A stretch of 64,000 bases of DNA from Corynebacterium sp. HMSC08A12 (GTDB taxonomy: Bacteria; Actinomycetota; Actinomycetes; Mycobacteriales; Mycobacteriaceae). The notes beneath the pieces were generated by a model, which saw nothing but the letters and a program-made list of their open reading frames with translations, was not told where the DNA came from and ran no database searches. Positions 58,481 to 64,000 of the stretch are shown one piece after another; position 1 is the stretch's first letter, and every line of letters starts with the position of its first letter. The stretch covers positions 134,089 through 198,088 of the forward strand of contig NZ_KV789190.1 in assembly GCF_001807485.1 (NCBI RefSeq), in the 5' to 3' direction. The position numbers and the translations under genes were made by a program.

Positions 58481-58713
58481 GGTTCTCCTCGCGTCAAGAA
58501 TCTGTCTTAGCACCCCTTAAGAAAGGGCTGCGTGATTTCTTCGCGACTTATATTAACGGACAACCTTCGAGCCCGACGGGTTTGGTGATGGTCGCGGCAT
58601 GTCGGGGGTGCTGCCCTTTTCTTATTGACGCCTATATTCCAACGAACGAAAAGTCATCTCACGTATTCAGGGCGGGCTGCCTAAGTTTCCTAATCTTGCA
58701 TCAGCCTGTGGAA

Positions 58714-58719
58714 TATAAT
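58714..58719 (+). promoter_or_regulatory. Candidate -10 box before the 73-residue gene
   Basis: A consensus TATAAT lies 40 nt before the ATG at 58760. The spacing to TTGCAT (58696-58701) is too short for a normal -35. The rest of the 279-bp gap from 58481 shows no gene. Confidence 0.4.
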
Positions 58720-58759
58720 CACGGGAAGTGCTGTAATGCTGCTCGGAAAGGAAAACACC

Positions 58760-58981
58760 ATGAGTGTTTTGCACGACTATCTCGCGGGTAAGGCGACTGC
58801 GGAGGATGTGAAGGCCGAGGTTGCGCGCCAGAGGGTAGGCATGCGCAAGGAACAGCCACCCTACAGGCAGCCAGATTTGAACGATGTGAAGTGGACGCCA
58901 CCGTCAATCTTCGAGGACGTGACCATCGCACAGGCACTGGGAAAGCTCAGTAGGGAAGAGGCGGATTACCTCTTGGAGTAG
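58760..58981 (+). CDS. Orphan 73-residue protein
   Basis: A small soluble charged protein (SVLHDYLAGKATAEDVKAEV..., ending LSREEADYLLE), mostly helical by appearance. AAAGGA lies about 8 nt before the ATG at 58760, which decides against an upstream in-frame ATG at 58736. I do not recognise it. An antitoxin-like or phage-derived origin is possible, but no partner gene is adjacent. It lies in an AT-richer patch beginning near 58.5 kb. Confidence 0.55.
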   Translation: MSVLHDYLAGKATAEDVKAEVARQRVGMRKEQPPYRQPDLNDVKWTPPSIFEDVTIAQALGKLSREEADYLLE

Positions 58982-59063
58982 TTTTGGGGCGCTGTTGTCT
59001 GGGGATAGGCTGGTATCCGCGCGAATCTGTTTTTCTGATTAGTCGGTATATAGTTACTTAATT

Positions 59064-59678
59064 ATGGCCAAGAAAATCACGTTCGCCGCTGGTGGGTTTA
59101 TCCTGGTTCTCGCTTTGCTGGGCGGCGGGTTCCTGTGGGGGAAGTCAACTATCCTCAATTCTCCGGTAGAAACCGTCACTGAGACAGACAACTCGGAGGT
59201 TATCCTCGCGGTGCAACGCCGTGAAGAGGTTGTGCTGCTCTCCACCTCTACCCAGGGGATCTACACCACGCAAAACACTGCGAAACTCTTCAAGTGGGGT
59301 GTCCCCGGAAGTCGGAAGACGAATATCCTGCAGTACAAGTTCACCGCCAAACTGGGGCTCGATGGCAAGAAAGTAAAGGTCGAGGAAACAGCTCCCGGTC
59401 ACTTCAAGCTCACCATTCCTCCCTTTAAATTTATTGGCTTCTCTGATCCGGAATTCAAAACTGTGCACCAGCATGGTCAGGTTTTGAGCTTCGCTACGGC
59501 GGATATTGATACCGCGGAGGGTATCAACGAGGTCCTGAATGAGGGAAAGCGTAAGGAACACATCCAGCTGAACCATGAACTATTGAAGGAACAGGCCAAG
59601 ACTTTCTACGAAGGCATCATCCGCGCTATCGACACCGAAGCAAAGATAGAGTTCGAGTTCCAAACTGCTGCCAAATAG
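59064..59678 (+). CDS. Membrane-anchored protein, DUF4230-like
   Basis: A 204-residue protein with one N-terminal transmembrane/signal-anchor helix (about 7-26, AAGGFILVLALLGGGFLWG). An extracytoplasmic strand-rich domain follows (EVILAVQRREEVVLLSTSTQGIY in part, KVEETAPGHFKLTIPPF). This pattern resembles DUF4230 proteins; the match is tentative and function unknown. It is noticeably more AT-rich and uses more A/T-ending codons than the neighbouring genes, suggesting acquisition. A 20-bp palindrome follows its stop. Confidence 0.65.
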   Translation: MAKKITFAAGGFILVLALLGGGFLWGKSTILNSPVETVTETDNSEVILAVQRREEVVLLSTSTQGIYTTQNTAKLFKWGVPGSRKTNILQYKFTAKLGLDGKKVKVEETAPGHFKLTIPPFKFIGFSDPEFKTVHQHGQVLSFATADIDTAEGINEVLNEGKRKEHIQLNHELLKEQAKTFYEGIIRAIDTEAKIEFEFQTAAK

Positions 59679-59680
59679 CT

Positions 59681-59700
59681 GGTCGTGACTAGTCATGACC
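59681..59700. repeat. 20-bp near-perfect palindrome
   Basis: GGTCGTGACTAGTCATGACC is symmetric except for one base pair, with no loop. It lies 2 nt after the DUF4230-like stop and upstream of the next gene. There is no T-tract, so an operator is likelier than a terminator. Confidence 0.45.
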
Positions 59701-59757
59701 ACCAAGGTTCAAGAGAAAAGAGCGGCACCATAGGACTTTTGGGTTTTGGGAGGCGTC

Positions 59758-60081
59758 ATGAGTTGCTACCCAGAGATTAATCTCTTGCAGACAGATGTTT
59801 CTACTGCGGAATTTGCCAGCTTTCTACCGCCGGTAATTGAATCGCAGGGGTTCTTTAAGCTTGAGGAGCTCGTGGATGGAGAGCGAAAGTTCACCCTGCA
59901 TAGTCTCGCCGATGAGTATTTGGATCAATTCAACGCGTTATTCAAAAGGATGATTGCGCAAACAGACTGGGCCTTGACTCTCGACTGGGACGGATTGGAT
60001 GAAGAATCTGATTTCCCGTATAAGTCTCTGAGTCGCCCTGCCGGGGCAAAAGCTCCAATGCTCCTCTGGCCGGACGACTAA
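59758..60081 (+). CDS. Orphan 107-residue protein
   Basis: A small acidic soluble protein (SCYPEINLLQTDVSTAEFASF..., ending APMLLWPDD). ATG 59758 is supported by GGGAGG five nt upstream. A weak promoter (TTCAAG-17 nt-TAGGAC, 59708-59736) precedes it. I do not recognise a family. It is AT-richer than the surrounding chromosome and part of the patch between the Q/N-rich gene and the tRNA. Confidence 0.5.
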   Translation: MSCYPEINLLQTDVSTAEFASFLPPVIESQGFFKLEELVDGERKFTLHSLADEYLDQFNALFKRMIAQTDWALTLDWDGLDEESDFPYKSLSRPAGAKAPMLLWPDD

Positions 60082-60086
60082 TTCGT

Positions 60087-60368
60087 TTGAGAGAGCCTCG
60101 CTCTGCTTCGGTGGTTCGGGATTTTCGCGTGTCCGAACGGTACCGCACCGAAAACAAGGAACTCCGCCCACTAGCGGAGCGAGCTAAGGAAGCCGAGGAA
60201 GCAGGCAAGAGTGAACTGCAGAAAGCACAGGAACGCATAGCCGCCCTAGAAGCGGAAAAGCAAGAGAGCGTTCTTGCTGCGGCTCGGATAGCACCGCTCC
60301 CCGGTGGGGACATTTTGTGTTTGTGTGGCACGTTTTCGCCACGACAATCCCACGACATAAGGGACTAA
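60087..60368 (+). pseudogene. Fragment resembling a phage capsid scaffold protein
   Basis: An open stretch without a good start (TTG 60087 or GTG 60129) or ribosome-binding site. Its middle, about 60129-60285, encodes a charged coiled coil (RTENKELRPLAERAKEAEEA, ELQKAQERIAALEAEKQE). This is the pattern of tailed-phage scaffold proteins. The end becomes Cys-containing and unrelated (GDILCLCGTF), as after a truncation. It lies about 100 bp from a tRNA gene, a common phage integration target. I judge it a prophage remnant; it could also be a short helical protein. Confidence 0.4.
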
Positions 60369-60463
60369 ACCAGGCTTGAAGAGACTTAACGAGCGGGGGT
60401 GGTAGACAAAGCAAACCCCCGCCTGAATAGCATTTACGCTGGTCGGGGACGGGGGCGAAATCG

Positions 60464-60537
60464 TGCCCCAGGTGAGACTCGAACTCACACTGGACGGGTT
60501 TTGAATCCGTTGCCTCTGCCAATTGGGCTACTGGGGC
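60464..60537 (-). tRNA. tRNA with CAA anticodon (Leu by anticodon) but short variable arm
   Basis: A 74-nt cloverleaf on the minus strand. The acceptor stem is GCCCCAG/CTGGGGC with discriminator A. The D arm is GCC...GGC, and the T arm GTGAG-TTCGAGT-CTCAC. The anticodon loop TTCAAAA gives CAA, which reads UUG (Leu). The anticodon stem closes with an A-C mismatch. The variable loop is only 5 nt, whereas bacterial tRNA-Leu normally has a long variable arm. The D arm and upper anticodon stem look more like tRNA-Gln. No CCA is encoded. Divergent from polA; the amino-acid identity is uncertain. Confidence 0.75.
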
Positions 60538-60599
60538 GAAAAGTGCTTACCGGAGCATAATACGCCACGGCCATTCAGCCAACCAAAACCGCACTCCGT

Positions 60600-60605
60600 T
60601 AGAGT
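60600..60605 (+). promoter_or_regulatory. Candidate -10 box of polA
   Basis: TAGAGT ends 7 nt before the ATG at 60613, consistent with a leaderless transcript. No clear -35 is seen. Confidence 0.3.
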
Positions 60606-60612
60606 TGAGCGC

Positions 60613-63192
<2,580 letters not shown>

Positions 63193-63210
63193 CCACGCGC
63201 GCCAGCCGCG

Positions 63211-64000
63211 TTAGCTGGCGTCTGCCTGCGTGGTCTTCGCGTTCGAGGCCCTCTCGGCCGCCAGCATCGCCACGACGATCACCGCGCCCAGCAGGAACAG
63301 GCCGATCGCGGCGCCCAGGTGTTCGCCCGGCGCCTGCAGGTTCGCATCCCCGTCCTGCCACGGCCACAGCGCACGCAGGGAGCCCAGCATCAGGCCCGTC
63401 ATTACGAACAAAGTGATGGTGCGGTGGTTGTTAAGCAGGTATTCCAGCAGGCGCACAAAGCACACGATTCCGGTGATCGCGCCCAGGAAGAACACGCCGA
63501 GGTAGACCAGGTTCCTATCGTCCACCGCCGCCATCGTCGCGGAGTATAGGCCCACGGCCAGCAGGAAGAAGGAGCCGGATACGCCCGGCAGCACTAGCGC
63601 ACACACTGCAATCGCCGCAGCCGCGAAAACCCACAGCAGGTTCGGGTCGGACTGCGGGGCACTGGTAACGCCGGTCAGGAAGAACGTGGCCGTTGCCGCT
63701 ACAACCAAGCCGAGGATCGCCATCGGCAGCCGCCGGCGTGCGTCCTCCTTATCCGTCATGCCAATCGGCACGGCCAGGGAGAGCAGCACCATGCCGAAGA
63801 ACAGCGCGCGCGAGTGCACCGGCTTGTCCGTCACGAAGCTTTCCATCACGCCAGCCAGCGAGAGCACCACGGCCGCCATGCCGACCACCATCGGCAGCAA
63901 CAGCAACCAGTCCAGTGTTTTGTACTGGGCAAACGCAGCCTTGCGATCCTTCGGCAGCTTCTTCGTGGCATCCAGGAAAAGGTTCGCCTGGTGCAAGACG
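63211..64000 (-). CDS. DUF368 membrane protein (5' end outside window)
   Basis: A polytopic membrane protein of at least 262 residues with about seven helices visible. It has the second-half DUF368 signature VLPGVSGSFFLLAVGLYS. The family's first PGVSGGT repeat should lie beyond the window edge, so the gene is partial. A proposed role of DUF368 proteins is flipping of polyprenyl phosphate; that is family knowledge and is not shown here. It is convergent with polA, with 18 nt between. Confidence 0.85.
   Translation of the reverse strand, partial: VLHQANLFLDATKKLPKDRKAAFAQYKTLDWLLLLPMVVGMAAVVLSLAGVMESFVTDKPVHSRALFFGMVLLSLAVPIGMTDKEDARRRLPMAILGLVVAATATFFLTGVTSAPQSDPNLLWVFAAAAIAVCALVLPGVSGSFFLLAVGLYSATMAAVDDRNLVYLGVFFLGAITGIVCFVRLLEYLLNNHRTITLFVMTGLMLGSLRALWPWQDGDANLQAPGEHLGAAIGLFLLGAVIVVAMLAAERASNAKTTQADAS

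Noticed and set aside
60393-60422. 8-bp inverted repeat GCGGGGGT/ACCCCCGC as a terminator
   Set aside because: The loop is 14 nt and neither side carries a T-tract, so termination is not supported.

Overview
The window is a 64 kb piece of a high-GC actinobacterial chromosome, almost certainly a Corynebacterium. Family-level clues are the mycobacterial-type gene order hisD-C-B/hisH-A-impA-F-I next to trpE-(membrane protein)-trpC-B-A-lgt-pyk, a long second pyruvate-kinase homologue, Mtb12-like and other small lipoproteins, and many starts that look leaderless (a TAnnnT box 6-8 nt before ATG/GTG). Keeping trpE-C-B-A beside the his genes, with a stand-alone trpC, suits a lineage such as the lipophilic C. 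jeikeium-type group better than C. glutamicum. The species assignment is inference only. Coding density is very high. No rRNA, CRISPR array or intact mobile element was seen.

Layout. (1) 0-10 kb: 3' end of ileS, dinB, a convergent L-asparaginase, two secreted lipoproteins, and the tightly overlapped cluster lspA-rluD-(membrane protein)-rarD. (2) 10-18 kb: a translationally coupled aldonolactone-oxidase/PLP-protein pair facing dnaE1, then a pyruvate-kinase-like protein. (3) 18-28 kb: trehalose/glycogen region. treZ stands alone, while tetR-glgX-BRCT protein-treY-small alarmone synthetase form one minus-strand operon-like run with nearly no gaps. yigZ, a small membrane protein and an S4 RNA-binding protein lie between. 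(4) 28-32 kb: lipoprotein, membrane protein, nadA-nadC, helical-repeat protein. (5) 32.6-46.9 kb: histidine and tryptophan biosynthesis read as one continuous plus-strand block, with an MFS transporter, an inositol-monophosphatase-like protein and the Trp-associated membrane protein embedded, ending in lgt and followed by pyk. (6) 48-58.5 kb (mostly minus strand): M20 amidohydrolase, DUF4921-type protein, HNH/DUF222 protein, polar amino-acid ABC importer, PepSY membrane protein with a His-rich loop, TetR regulator, and a Q/N/G/Y-rich four-helix membrane protein. (7) 58.5-60.5 kb: a small AT-richer patch of orphan genes plus a phage-scaffold-like fragment beside an odd tRNA. (8) 60.6-64 kb: polA and the 3' part of a DUF368 membrane protein.

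How it works together. TreY, TreZ and GlgX form the glycogen-to-trehalose route, and the alarmone synthetase in the same run suggests a link to stress. HisA here has the residues of bifunctional PriA, and trpF is not in the window, so one isomerase may serve both amino-acid pathways. trpG, trpD, hisG, hisE and nadB are also absent and must lie elsewhere or be missing. The most unusual items are the short-variable-arm tRNA with a CAA anticodon, the regulator-led trehalose/alarmone/BRCT operon, the prion-like membrane protein, and several compact regulatory palindromes.
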